Origin: an uncultured Pseudomonadales bacterium
Lineage (GTDB): Bacteria; Pseudomonadota; Gammaproteobacteria; Pseudomonadales; Azotimanducaceae
Reading direction: 5' to 3'
DNA length: 64,000 nucleotides
NCBI GenBank assembly: GCA_958295875.1
Contig: OY282379.1
Span: forward strand, 1,488,001-1,552,000
The notes beneath the pieces were generated by a model. It saw nothing but the letters and a program-made list of their open reading frames with translations. It was not told the origin of the DNA and did no database searches. The translations under genes were made by a program, and so were the position numbers. This document shows positions 47,897 through 57,008 of this stretch, piece after piece (within the stretch, counting starts at the first letter, position 1; the number at the start of each line of letters is the position of its first letter).

Positions 47897-50800
47897 GTGC
47901 GTCGCTTGCGCACCGCGTCGACAAGCGGCACGAAGAGCGTTTCGGCCAGTTCGGCGAAGCCTTCGCCGAACGGACCTTGGCTGCCGAACGCCAAACGCTC
48001 GTATGCGTCTGGGAAGAAACTCTCATCCCACTTCCGCGCCGCGGCGGCGAGCCCCGCTTGGCGTGCCACCGAAGCGTCCGCATTCTTCTTCGCGAACGCT
48101 TCGGCGTAGACCCAAGAGACATCCGGCGCCAACGGTAACAGTTCGCTTTGGCCGCGACGCCAAACATCGAGCCAAGCGCTGAGCTGGCACCGCAGCGCAT
48201 CGGCCGGCGGCGCTTCGAGCCACAGCGTTTCCATACCCTTGCTGCCAAGCCCGACGCAACACGCCCAATACGCAGTGTCCATGCCGTCGTCGCCCTGCGC
48301 GGCCGTCAGCGCTGGTGCGCTCGCGCCCGCCGCCCAGACCAGCAATTTCAACCACGCCTCAATGCGATCCTTCGGCCGAACGGAGCCGATGCGGTAGCAA
48401 ACCAACGTGCCCGTGGCGGCATCCACGCCTTCGAGGGCGCCGGTCACGGTGTAGCCGTCGAGCCGCGTGTCGATGGCAATGGGCGCGGCGTTCAATGCAG
48501 CCTCGTGCGGCGCCAGCGCGGCACCCAGCTCATCCACAGCAACTTGCGCGTCCTCCTGCGTGAGTTCTCCTTGAGCACCCTGCGGCAGGGCGCCGCTGGC
48601 CGCGACCAAGGCGGCGCGACGCGCCGGCGCGAGCCCCTGCCGGCCGAGCGAGAAGAGGCGATCGCGCACCTGCCAGCGCTGCAGCCCATCGAGTTCAAAC
48701 GGCTCGTCTTCGGCGAGGGCCGCGTCGTCCGTCTCCAAGCGCAGCCCAAGCCGATCGCGCAGAAAGGATTTGGCCGGCGCCGCCGCATACGCCGTGAGGG
48801 CGCGCAGGTCGATGGCGCCCTTGGCTGCTGGGGACGGCAGCGGCACGAAGAACCGGCTGGCGACCTCGCCATCATCCAAGCTGTCGGCCAACGAGCGCGC
48901 CGCGGCGAGCATGCTCGCGGAGTAACTGAAGAGCCCCGCGTCATCGCGGCCAGCGCCAGGCGCCGCCCCGAAATACCGCGGGCTGAATGGCTGCACCGGA
49001 TGTCGGGTCTCAAACGCCACGCCGGGGAAGCGCGCCGCCAAGTAACCCTTCAGCTCGTCCACCACCACCGAGGGGGGGATCGCCGCGTCGTCGCGCAGGC
49101 CGCGCCCGGTGTAGCTGACGAGAAAGCAGCGCCGCGCCGCCAGCAACGCTTCGAGGAACGCGAGGCGATCTTCATCGCGGACGCTGCGGTCGCCGCGGCG
49201 GGCGTCCTCCTGCGCCATCACGTCGAACGACAGGGGCGTGGGTGAACGCGGGAAGCTGCCGTCGTTCATGCCCATCGCGCAGACGACCTTGGCAGGAAAC
49301 GTCTGCCCCGTCGCCAGCGCCGCCACCGTCACGCCATCCGCGAGGCGCGCCGTCGGCCGCGAGGCGCTCGCCGCAGCGCTCTGCAAGGCGTCCCGCAGCA
49401 CGGTGAACGGAATGAGCGGCGCTGCGCCGTCCACCCGCGCCGGCGCTGCGCCCAAGGCGGGTGGCGCGGCGAAGAGTTCCCCCTGCCGCGACGCCGCCGC
49501 GGCAGGCTGCTCCGCCGGCGGCTCGACGAGCGGCGTCCACTCTTCCGCAAGATCGTCAATGAGCCGCTCTACGGATGCCGTCTCGCGGGCCGCTGCAGCA
49601 GGGCTTTGCTCCGGGTCCGCAAAGAAGGGCGCCACAACCTCTTCGCGCAGCTTGCGCGCCCATTCGGCCGCCGGCAGCGATTCCTGCAGCCAGCCACGCA
49701 GCTTGAACGCATCCTCGCAGTAGCGGACGAAGCGGCCCAGCGCCTCGTAGTCTTCCGCGGCGCCCACCCCACCGGCAAAGCCAATGGCGCTCGGCGCTAC
49801 CTCGTTGAACAACACGTCGTCCCCGGCCATGGCGTAACCGAGCAGCAAGCGCCGCAGGCCAAAGCGCCAGGTGTGCGCATGGGTGCCCGGCAGCCCCTCA
49901 TCGCGCCGATGCGCCGCGTCCACGCCCCACCGAATGCCGGCATCGCGCACCCAATCGCGGATGTCGCCGAGACGCGCCGCATCGATGCCGAGCCGCGCCT
50001 GCACCGCGGCGGATTCGAGGGGCGCCAGCACGGCTTCGGCGCCGTAGCGTGAGCCGGGCAGGGTAAGCAGGTCGAGAAACGCTTGGGTGGCGCGGGTGGC
50101 GGCGCTGCGCGGGCGCGAGACGTTGAACGGAATGACGCCTTCCGCCGCGAACACAGACTCGATGGCCGGCGCGTACTCCTCAATGTGCGGCGTGACCACC
50201 AACACATCCGCCGGTTCGATGTCCGGCTGCTCGTCGAAGAGGGCGAGCAACCTGTCATGCAGCGCCTCCGCCTCGCGGGCGGGGGAGTGGCAGACATGGA
50301 TCTGAATGGACGCATCCGCGCCGGCAAGCGGCGGCTCGGCCGCAGCGCCTTCCGTCGCCAGCCGCAGCGCCAATACGTCACCTTGCACCCTGCCAAGGGC
50401 TGTTTCCGCTGGCGGCTCGTCGTAGGTTTCCTCCGGGCCGCCCACGGCCAGCTCCTGCTCGACCAACAGCGACTGCGTGTCCCGCGCCAGCTTGCCCCAA
50501 GCCGCCAGCAGCTCGTTGCCTTCGGCGCGGTGTTGCGCGGCGGGATCCTCAGGCGCGGCGCGGCGTCGGTTGATGCGGCGGGGCGCGATGTCCGCCCAAT
50601 ACTCGCGGCATGGGCTCAACAGGAAGAGGTGAATCTCCATGTGCTTGGCGGCGTGGCGCAGCATGTCGAGATACGAGGGCGAGAGCGCGGCGATGCCGAA
50701 AAAGCTCACCCGCGCCGGCCACGCCGCCGGCGCCCCCGCGCCCAACGCCGCGGCGAACGCATCGACGGCGGCCACCCAGTGCCGCGGCGCCGCGGCCCCG

Positions 50801-51357
50801 GCCGCCAAGCGTTGCCACAGCCGTGCCTGCCAATGCGGCGTGGCGCCGGCCTGCCACCCGCGAATCCAATCCGGGCGGTACAGCAGGCAGCGGTCATACA
50901 CGCCCGCCAGACGCTCGGCGAACTCGAAGCGCTTGCGTGGGTCGCCATCCGCCAAGTAGCCGCGCACTGCCTCCGCGTCCGGGCCCAGTTGGTCGCCGGA
51001 GGCCTCCGCCAAGGCATGGAAGATGCGCCAGCGCAACCGCTCCGGCGCGAAGGGCCGCTCCAACGGCAAGGTGGGCACCGCCGCGCGCATGATGGCCCAC
51101 GCGAACTGCGCTGGCAGCTCCACATTGAGATGCGCGGCGATCCCCAAATGCCCAGCGAGTTCCAGCGTGAGCCAGCGACCCAGCGTTGGATGCGGCACGA
51201 CGATGCGCTCCGGCGCCAGCGGGTCTCCGGGAGCGCCCTGCATTTCCTGCGCCAAACGCGCCGCCAAGGTTTCCAGCCGATTGCCGGCGTGAATGTGGAT
51301 TGGCTCCCTCCCCCTGCCCGCTCGCGCCGCGTGGCGCGGGCACAGTGCGCCAAGCAT
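47893..51357 (-). CDS. recC: Exodeoxyribonuclease V gamma subunit
   Basis: RecC scaffolds RecBCD and reads the Chi site. The product is about 1154 residues from ATG 51357. The N-terminal helicase-like fold begins IHIHAGNRLETLAARLAQEM and has VPHPTLGRWLTLELAGHLGI; the C-terminal inactive nuclease-like domain is present. Homologues usually begin right at the IHIHAGNRLE position. A strong ribosome-site-like GGGGGAGGGAG lies just before it, but only ATC/ATT codons follow, so I keep ATG 51357 (weak CAGG upstream). A further start at 51384 is possible. The Chi sequence of this organism cannot be predicted. Confidence 0.94.
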   Translation of the reverse strand: MLGALCPRHAARAGRGREPIHIHAGNRLETLAARLAQEMQGAPGDPLAPERIVVPHPTLGRWLTLELAGHLGIAAHLNVELPAQFAWAIMRAAVPTLPLERPFAPERLRWRIFHALAEASGDQLGPDAEAVRGYLADGDPRKRFEFAERLAGVYDRCLLYRPDWIRGWQAGATPHWQARLWQRLAAGAAAPRHWVAAVDAFAAALGAGAPAAWPARVSFFGIAALSPSYLDMLRHAAKHMEIHLFLLSPCREYWADIAPRRINRRRAAPEDPAAQHRAEGNELLAAWGKLARDTQSLLVEQELAVGGPEETYDEPPAETALGRVQGDVLALRLATEGAAAEPPLAGADASIQIHVCHSPAREAEALHDRLLALFDEQPDIEPADVLVVTPHIEEYAPAIESVFAAEGVIPFNVSRPRSAATRATQAFLDLLTLPGSRYGAEAVLAPLESAAVQARLGIDAARLGDIRDWVRDAGIRWGVDAAHRRDEGLPGTHAHTWRFGLRRLLLGYAMAGDDVLFNEVAPSAIGFAGGVGAAEDYEALGRFVRYCEDAFKLRGWLQESLPAAEWARKLREEVVAPFFADPEQSPAAAARETASVERLIDDLAEEWTPLVEPPAEQPAAAASRQGELFAAPPALGAAPARVDGAAPLIPFTVLRDALQSAAASASRPTARLADGVTVAALATGQTFPAKVVCAMGMNDGSFPRSPTPLSFDVMAQEDARRGDRSVRDEDRLAFLEALLAARRCFLVSYTGRGLRDDAAIPPSVVVDELKGYLAARFPGVAFETRHPVQPFSPRYFGAAPGAGRDDAGLFSYSASMLAAARSLADSLDDGEVASRFFVPLPSPAAKGAIDLRALTAYAAAPAKSFLRDRLGLRLETDDAALAEDEPFELDGLQRWQVRDRLFSLGRQGLAPARRAALVAASGALPQGAQGELTQEDAQVAVDELGAALAPHEAALNAAPIAIDTRLDGYTVTGALEGVDAATGTLVCYRIGSVRPKDRIEAWLKLLVWAAGASAPALTAAQGDDGMDTAYWACCVGLGSKGMETLWLEAPPADALRCQLSAWLDVWRRGQSELLPLAPDVSWVYAEAFAKKNADASVARQAGLAAAARKWDESFFPDAYERLAFGSQGPFGEGFAELAETLFVPLVDAVRKRRT

Positions 51358-51496
51358 TGTCCTGCCTGGCCGCGGGAGCGGCAAGCGAGCGCGGCGTCTG
51401 ATGAGCCGGCGGCGCGTCCGCCCCGCTGCGCATCGGGATTAGCGAAAGGCAGCCGTGATAAGGTTGCGTTTGCTTGGCGCCGAAGAGAGTTTCACC

Positions 51497-51916
51497 GTGG
51501 CTTACGACAAACCCATCCCCCCGCAAGGACAGCATACGCAGCCCTTTTGGGAGGGGGCCAAGGCCGGCAAGCTGATGCTGCCGCGCTGCACAGACTGCAA
51601 TCGCACGCACTGGTATCCGCGCCTGATTTGCCCGTTCTGCCACTCCACCGCGCTGGAGTGGGTGCAGGCGAGCGGCGAGGGACGCATCCACACCTACGCG
51701 GTGCAGCATCGCGCCTTCGGCGGCTGGCAGCAGGAGGTGCCCTACGTCACCGCATTCATCGATTTGGCGGAAGGAGATCGCATGCTGACGGTGCTGCGCG
51801 GCGTGGATGCCACCAGCCCAGAGAGCATCAAGATCGGCGCCTTGGTGCGGGTGGAGTTTGAACAAGCCAACGAAGACACCCACATTCCATTCTGGCGCGT
51901 GGCGGAGGAGCAGTGA
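51497..51916 (+). CDS. DUF35 Zn-ribbon/OB-fold acyl-CoA-associated protein
   Basis: The 139-residue protein starts at GTG 51497; an upstream in-frame GTG 51455 adds 14 unconserved residues. It has the rubredoxin-like ribbon LPRCTDCNRTHWYPRLICPFCHS (four Cys, shown in parts: CxxC...CxxC) and an OB fold with GEGRIHTYAVQHRAF and the sequence around VTAFIDLAEGDRM. DUF35 proteins form complexes with thiolases or hydratases in lipid and steroid metabolism. Its TGA overlaps the thiolase start, so the pair is coupled. Confidence 0.9.
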   Translation: MAYDKPIPPQGQHTQPFWEGAKAGKLMLPRCTDCNRTHWYPRLICPFCHSTALEWVQASGEGRIHTYAVQHRAFGGWQQEVPYVTAFIDLAEGDRMLTVLRGVDATSPESIKIGALVRVEFEQANEDTHIPFWRVAEEQ

Positions 51917-53127
51917 TGGCGGCGAACCTTTCGAATGCGGCGGCCATCGTCGGCGCCGCGGAATCCAACGTCATCGGCTATCCGATGGAGCTGATTGGCA
52001 AGCGGGTCACCTCGCTGCAGCACCACATCGAAGCCATCAAGAACGTCTGCGACTTGACGGGCATTCCCGTGGCGGACATCCAAGGCATCTTCTCCGCCGG
52101 CTGGTCCGGCGAACTCGCGGAACATCTGGGGCTGCGCCCGCGCTATCTGGACACGACGATGGTGGGCGGCTGCTCGTTCCAGATTCACGTCCACCACGCG
52201 CTGGCGGCCATTCACGCCGGCATCATCGACATCGCCTTGGTGAGCCACGGCGAGGCCGGCTGGTCTTACCGGGGCGGCGGCTATGGCGGCGGGCGCGGCG
52301 GCGGCCAAGTGAGCCCCGCCACCGAGATGACCGCGGCCTACGGCATCTTCGGGGCGCCCTCGCAATACGCCCACGCCATGGTGCGCCACTTCCACCGCTT
52401 CGGCACCACCGCGGAAGACTTCGCCCACATCGCCGTGGTCACGCGGCAGTGGGCCACGCTCAACCCGCGCGCCGTGATGTTCGACAAGAAGCAAAGCCCG
52501 TTCGGCGGGCCGATCACCTTGCAGGACGTCACCGAGGCACGGCTCATCGCGTGGCCGCTCACTCTCTACAACTGCTGCTTGGTCACCGACCACGGCGGCG
52601 CCGTCATCGTGGCGCGGCCGGAGATCGCCCGCAGCCTTCGCACCAACCCGGTGTGGATCAGCGGCGCCGGTGAATCCATGGGGCATCAGAACATGCTGGA
52701 AATGGAAGACTTCACCGCCACGTCAGCATCCCGTTCGTCCGCCACCGCCTACAAGATGGCGGGGCTTGGGCCGGCGGACATGGAAATGGCGATGATCTAC
52801 GACTCTTTCACCATCACCGCCGGCATGACCGCGGAGATGCTCGGCCTCGCGCCGCGCGGCAAGGGCTACACGCTGTGGAAGGAAGGCCACGCCGCGCCCG
52901 GCGGGCGCCTGCCCATCAACACCAACGGCGGCGGCCTGTCGTTCAACCACTCCGGCATGTACGGCATGCAGCTCTTGGTGGAGGCATACCGCCAGCTCTC
53001 CGGCACCGCGGAGGACGGCGTGAACGGCATCGCCGGCAAGCAGACCAACGCCCGCACCTGCGTGGTGAACGGCACTGGCGGCACGCTGTCCACCACCGGC
53101 ACCCTCGTGCTGACAGCAGATTCTTGA
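51916..53127 (+). CDS. Thiolase family protein (SCP2-thiolase/acetyl-CoA acetyltransferase-like)
   Basis: The 403-residue protein starts at ATG 51916 (TGATG overlap with the DUF35 gene). It has AAIVGAAESNVIGYPM at the start, MVGGCSFQIHVHHALAAIHA with the expected nucleophile Cys, and PINTNGGGLSFNHSGMYGMQ, which carries the catalytic His region. The tail has CVVNGTGGTLSTTGTLVL. DUF35-paired thiolases of this kind act in retro-aldol or thiolytic steps on branched or steroid-derived acyl-CoA; the substrate here is not known. Confidence 0.85.
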   Translation: MAANLSNAAAIVGAAESNVIGYPMELIGKRVTSLQHHIEAIKNVCDLTGIPVADIQGIFSAGWSGELAEHLGLRPRYLDTTMVGGCSFQIHVHHALAAIHAGIIDIALVSHGEAGWSYRGGGYGGGRGGGQVSPATEMTAAYGIFGAPSQYAHAMVRHFHRFGTTAEDFAHIAVVTRQWATLNPRAVMFDKKQSPFGGPITLQDVTEARLIAWPLTLYNCCLVTDHGGAVIVARPEIARSLRTNPVWISGAGESMGHQNMLEMEDFTATSASRSSATAYKMAGLGPADMEMAMIYDSFTITAGMTAEMLGLAPRGKGYTLWKEGHAAPGGRLPINTNGGGLSFNHSGMYGMQLLVEAYRQLSGTAEDGVNGIAGKQTNARTCVVNGTGGTLSTTGTLVLTADS

Positions 53128-53167
53128 ATCCGTCAGGGTTCACACCCTTGCGAAGCGGAGACGCGCC

Positions 53168-54208
53168 ATGAATTGGAAACGCCTGTTGCTAGCCGTTTTG
53201 GCGGCCTTGCTGGTGCTCGCTGCCGCCGGCTATTGGTTCGTCATGCAAACGCGCGCCGGGCAAGACATGGCCTTGGAGTTTGCAACTGGCGCCTTGGCGG
53301 CACCAGCGGCCGCGCCGCCGGCAGACACGTTGCGGGTGGTGATGTGCGGCACGGCTTCGCCGCTGGGCGCGGTCGGCCGGCGGGCATGCGTGGCGGTGTT
53401 GGTCGGCAAACGTTTCTACCTTGTGGACGCCGGCGCCGGTTCCGGGCAAACGCTGACGCTGCAGCGCATCCCCGCGCAACGCCTTGAGGCCGTCTTCATC
53501 ACGCACTACCACTCAGACCACATCGACGGCTTGCCAAACCACAACCAGAGGTCTTGGGTGGCGGGGCGCCCGGCGCCGCTGCAAGTGGTCGGGCCGCCGG
53601 GCATCGAAGAAGTGGTGGAGGGCTTCAATCGCGCCTACGCGCAGGACCGACAACACCGCATCGACCACCACGGCGAAGACCTGCTGCCGCCGGCGCTCGG
53701 CGTGATGCAGCCGCGGGTCATCGAACCCGGCGTGGTGCATGATGCCGACGGCCTGCGCATCACGGCGTTCTTGGTGGATCACTCCCCCGTGGCGCCCGCC
53801 TTCGGCTACCGCTTCGACTACAAGGGCCGCTCGGTGGTGGTGAGTGGCGATACCGTCGTCACGCCGAGTTTGGAGAGCATGGCTGCTGGCGTCGATCTCT
53901 TGATTCACGACGCCCTGTCCGAGCCGCTCGTCTCCGCGATGGCCGAGCGAGCCAACCCGCGCATGCAGAAGGTGATGGTCGATGTGCTGGATTACCACGC
54001 CCACACTACCGACGTGGCCGCGTTGGCCGAGCGCGTCGGCGTGCGCAAGCTCGCCTTCTATCATCTTGTCCCGGTGCCGCAGAACGCGCTGATGGCCGCG
54101 ATTTTCATGCGCGACATCCCAGACAGCGTGGTGCTCACCGAAGATGGCATGACGTTTGATTTGCCGGCGGATTCGGAGGAGATTTTGGTGGATGGGCAGC
54201 GTGGCTGA
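53168..54208 (+). CDS. Membrane-anchored metallo-beta-lactamase-fold hydrolase
   Basis: The 346-residue protein has an N-terminal anchor or signal (LLLAVLAALLVLAAAGYWFV). It carries the metal site FITHYHSDHIDGLPNH (HxHxDH) near residue 120, VDHSPVAPAFGYRFDYKGRS, VVSGDT and the His in AFYHLVPVP. The pattern resembles RNase Z-like and arylsulfatase-type MBL hydrolases; the substrate is unknown. It is exported or periplasmic if the N-terminus works as predicted. It follows the thiolase after 40 bases and converges on the MATE gene. Confidence 0.85.
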   Translation: MNWKRLLLAVLAALLVLAAAGYWFVMQTRAGQDMALEFATGALAAPAAAPPADTLRVVMCGTASPLGAVGRRACVAVLVGKRFYLVDAGAGSGQTLTLQRIPAQRLEAVFITHYHSDHIDGLPNHNQRSWVAGRPAPLQVVGPPGIEEVVEGFNRAYAQDRQHRIDHHGEDLLPPALGVMQPRVIEPGVVHDADGLRITAFLVDHSPVAPAFGYRFDYKGRSVVVSGDTVVTPSLESMAAGVDLLIHDALSEPLVSAMAERANPRMQKVMVDVLDYHAHTTDVAALAERVGVRKLAFYHLVPVPQNALMAAIFMRDIPDSVVLTEDGMTFDLPADSEEILVDGQRG

Positions 54209-54251
54209 CACTGCATCCCCATTGGGCTTTCCGGCTTAGCGGGCCGATTCG

Positions 54252-55727
54252 TCAGCCGCCCTCCACCATCAACGCCGCGGCGTCGCGGCGCACCGAGCGC
54301 CGGCTCCAATGCCAAGCGCCAGCGCCGACCAACACGTTGGTGGCCGCAGTGGCGATGAAGATGCCCTGGTAGCCCCACAAACGGTCTCCCAAGATGACCA
54401 GCGGCACATAGAAGATGAAGGCGCGGCTGATGGAAATCACCAACGCCGGCAGCGGTTTGCCCCGCGCGTTGAAGCAGGAGCCGGCCACCTGCATGATGCC
54501 CATGAAGCCGATGCTCGCCGGCACGACGAGGAAAAACGCTTCCGCCACGGCCACCACCGTCGGGTTGGCATCGATCAATCCCGCCAACCAGCCCCCGAAA
54601 GCCACCAGCACGGCGCAGGTGAGGGCGCCCCACGCGAGGCAGAAGCCGTTTGCGAGACGCATCGCCGCGCGCACCCGGTCGAAGTAGCGCGCCCCCCAGT
54701 TCTGGCCAACGAACGGCTCGACGGAGGATGACGCAGACCACAGGATCATGTGCGCGAGCAATTCCACGCGGGTCGCCACGTTGAAGCCGGCCACCACCTC
54801 GTGGCCGTGGCCGGCAAGCAGACGGGTGACGACCAGCATGGCGACGGGCATGATGAGGCCACTCGCGACAGCCGGCCCGCCGACGTGCAGCACCGCGGCG
54901 CAGGATGCCGACCAGCCGCGCAGAGACCAGCGCAGCAAGCGCTCCCGCGCCATCAGCCCGACAAAGACGACAACGCCGCCAAAGCTGGCGATGGTGGAGG
55001 CCCAAGCCGCGCCGACGACGCCCAGCGCCGGCAAGCCGAACCAGCCAAAGATCAGCGGCGGGCACAGCGTCACCTGCGACAGCGAGATGGCCGTCATCAC
55101 CAAGCCAGGGCCCGCTGCCCGGCCCGTTGCCCGCAACAGCATGGAGCAGACCACGGCAAGCAGGAAGAACGGCATGCCGAGCAGGTAGACGCGCAGGTAG
55201 TCGATAGTCATCTCGCGCACGACGCCGCGAGCGCCCAGCATGGCGACGATGTCGCTGGCGAAGGCTGCGGCCAAGGCGCTGAGCGCGGCGCCAACCACAA
55301 ACGCCAACACCTGCGCATGGGAGACCAACAGCGCGGCGCGCTCCCGCTCCCCAGCGCCCATCGCCCGGGAGATCACCGACGATGCACCCACGCCAATGCC
55401 GCCGGCGAACGCGAACAGCGTCATCACCACCGGGAAGGCGAAGCCCATGGCGGCCAAGGCTTCGGTGCCCACCATGCCAAGGAACACCGCTTCGCCAACT
55501 TGCGCGGCGTTCATCGCGATCGAGCTCATCGCCATGAAGGCGCCAAGCCGCGCCAAGTGACGCGCCACCTCGCCGCGGGTGAAGCCGGGCGCCGACGGCG
55601 TGGCGCGTGTGGCGCTTCTTATGGGTGCGTCCGCCAAGCCAGCGTCCGGCCCAGCGCCGCAATCAAGGGCACTGGCCGCAAGCGCTCCTGACTTGCCATG
55701 CGCCCGGCCCGCGGGCGCTTCATACAT
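54252..55727 (-). CDS. MATE family efflux transporter
   Basis: The 491-residue protein from ATG 55727 has about twelve hydrophobic helices in two MATE halves: AAQVGEAVFLGMVGTEALAA and GASSVISRAMGAGERERAA in the first, VAGFNVATRVELLAHMILWS and VGQNWGARYFDRVRAAMRLA in the second. It would export cationic drugs or metabolites in exchange for H+ or Na+. The first 60 residues are non-conserved, so a later start is possible. The open frame upstream (to 56102) overlaps the divergent lyase gene and is rejected. Confidence 0.88.
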   Translation of the reverse strand: MYEAPAGRAHGKSGALAASALDCGAGPDAGLADAPIRSATRATPSAPGFTRGEVARHLARLGAFMAMSSIAMNAAQVGEAVFLGMVGTEALAAMGFAFPVVMTLFAFAGGIGVGASSVISRAMGAGERERAALLVSHAQVLAFVVGAALSALAAAFASDIVAMLGARGVVREMTIDYLRVYLLGMPFFLLAVVCSMLLRATGRAAGPGLVMTAISLSQVTLCPPLIFGWFGLPALGVVGAAWASTIASFGGVVVFVGLMARERLLRWSLRGWSASCAAVLHVGGPAVASGLIMPVAMLVVTRLLAGHGHEVVAGFNVATRVELLAHMILWSASSSVEPFVGQNWGARYFDRVRAAMRLANGFCLAWGALTCAVLVAFGGWLAGLIDANPTVVAVAEAFFLVVPASIGFMGIMQVAGSCFNARGKPLPALVISISRAFIFYVPLVILGDRLWGYQGIFIATAATNVLVGAGAWHWSRRSVRRDAAALMVEGG

Positions 55728-55848
55728 TGTTCTTGAAGCGGCATCGGCATCGAGTGTGGGAGTTTCGCGGCGCCCGTTCAAGCGGCGTTCGACTAACTGC
55801 GACACTCTTGGCAAAATGTCGCCTCGCATTTTCGGGGGAGAGTTTGCG

Positions 55849-56931
55849 ATGAGCGGGTTTCCTGAGTCTGTCGTCATCAACGACGACACCATGCGCGAAG
55901 GCCTGCAGATCGAGGCGGCCGACATCCCGGTGGAAGCGAAGCTGCGCCTGCTCGACGCCTTGGGCGAAACCGGCGCCAGCGTCATCAGCATCGGCTCTTT
56001 CGCCCACCCCAAGTGGACGCCACAGATGGGCTGCATCGACGACCTCGCCGAGCGCTTCGAGCCCAAGCCCGGCATCAAGTACACCGCCGCGGTGTTCAAC
56101 AAGCGCGGCTACGACAGGGCAGACGCCTACTATCCGAAGCTGGATGTGCGGCAGCGCCGCTTCGGCACCCATGTGGAACTCTGCGACACCTTCGCGCGGC
56201 GCAACTACAACCGCACCCAAGCCGAGCAAATTGGCGCCATGGAAGGCACCATCGCCGCCGCCAAGGCCGCTGGCGCCACCACTGGCTCCGTGGCCATCGG
56301 CAACCCGTTCGGCTCGAACTTCGAGGGCGCCTTTTCCATGGCGCAGCGCATGGGGCTGTTGGAGCTGATGGTGGACAAGTGGCACGCCGTCGGCATCGAA
56401 GTGACGCGCTGCTCGTTCCTCGAGGCGATGGGCTGGAACTTGCCCAATCAGGTGCATGACACCATCGTCGCCATCAAGGAGCGCTGGCCGGAAATCACCG
56501 ATTTCCACATGCATCTGCACAACACCCGCGGCGTCACCATCGCCAGCTACTACGAGGCGTTGAAGCTCGGCGTGCGCGAGTTCGATACCTCCATCGGCGG
56601 CATGGGCGGCTGTCCGTACTGCGGCAATGGCCGCGCCGCCGGCCATGTGCCCACGGAAGATTTCGTGGACCTGTGCCACGAGCTCGGCATCAAAACCGGC
56701 TACAACCTGGACAAGCTCATCGAGGCCGTCGCCATCGCCGAAGAGGTTGTGGGGCACCCCTTGTGGGGGCACATCTCCAAGGCCGGGCCGCGCCCGCGTG
56801 ACGAACGCTTGTATCCGCGCGAGATGCCGTTTGTGGAAACGCTGCAAGAGGCGGCGCACTTCCGCAACGGGCCGGACGTCTATGACGGGCAGATCGCCCC
56901 TTGGCAGAGCAACGACGCGCTCAGCAGGTAG
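55849..56931 (+). CDS. HMG-CoA lyase-like aldolase
   Basis: The 360-residue HMGL/DRE-TIM enzyme starts at ATG 55849 after GGGGGAGAG. The metal and substrate sites are INDDTMREGLQIE (in place of the usual DTTLRDGLQ), FHMHLHNTRGVTIASYYEAL (HxH) and the C-terminal GGMGGCPYCGNGRAAGHVPT, which matches the lyase signature with its catalytic Cys. Likely reaction: cleavage of a 3-hydroxy-3-methylglutaryl-CoA-like ester to acetyl-CoA plus a keto acid. It lies upstream of the carboxylase genes, consistent with leucine or terpenoid breakdown. Confidence 0.85.
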   Translation: MSGFPESVVINDDTMREGLQIEAADIPVEAKLRLLDALGETGASVISIGSFAHPKWTPQMGCIDDLAERFEPKPGIKYTAAVFNKRGYDRADAYYPKLDVRQRRFGTHVELCDTFARRNYNRTQAEQIGAMEGTIAAAKAAGATTGSVAIGNPFGSNFEGAFSMAQRMGLLELMVDKWHAVGIEVTRCSFLEAMGWNLPNQVHDTIVAIKERWPEITDFHMHLHNTRGVTIASYYEALKLGVREFDTSIGGMGGCPYCGNGRAAGHVPTEDFVDLCHELGIKTGYNLDKLIEAVAIAEEVVGHPLWGHISKAGPRPRDERLYPREMPFVETLQEAAHFRNGPDVYDGQIAPWQSNDALSR

Positions 56932-57008
56932 TTCGCCGCAGCAACGCTTCCACATCAACCGCGGCAGCGACGTCAGCCGCTTGCCGCGCAGCCTTTGGAG
57001 AACATTGA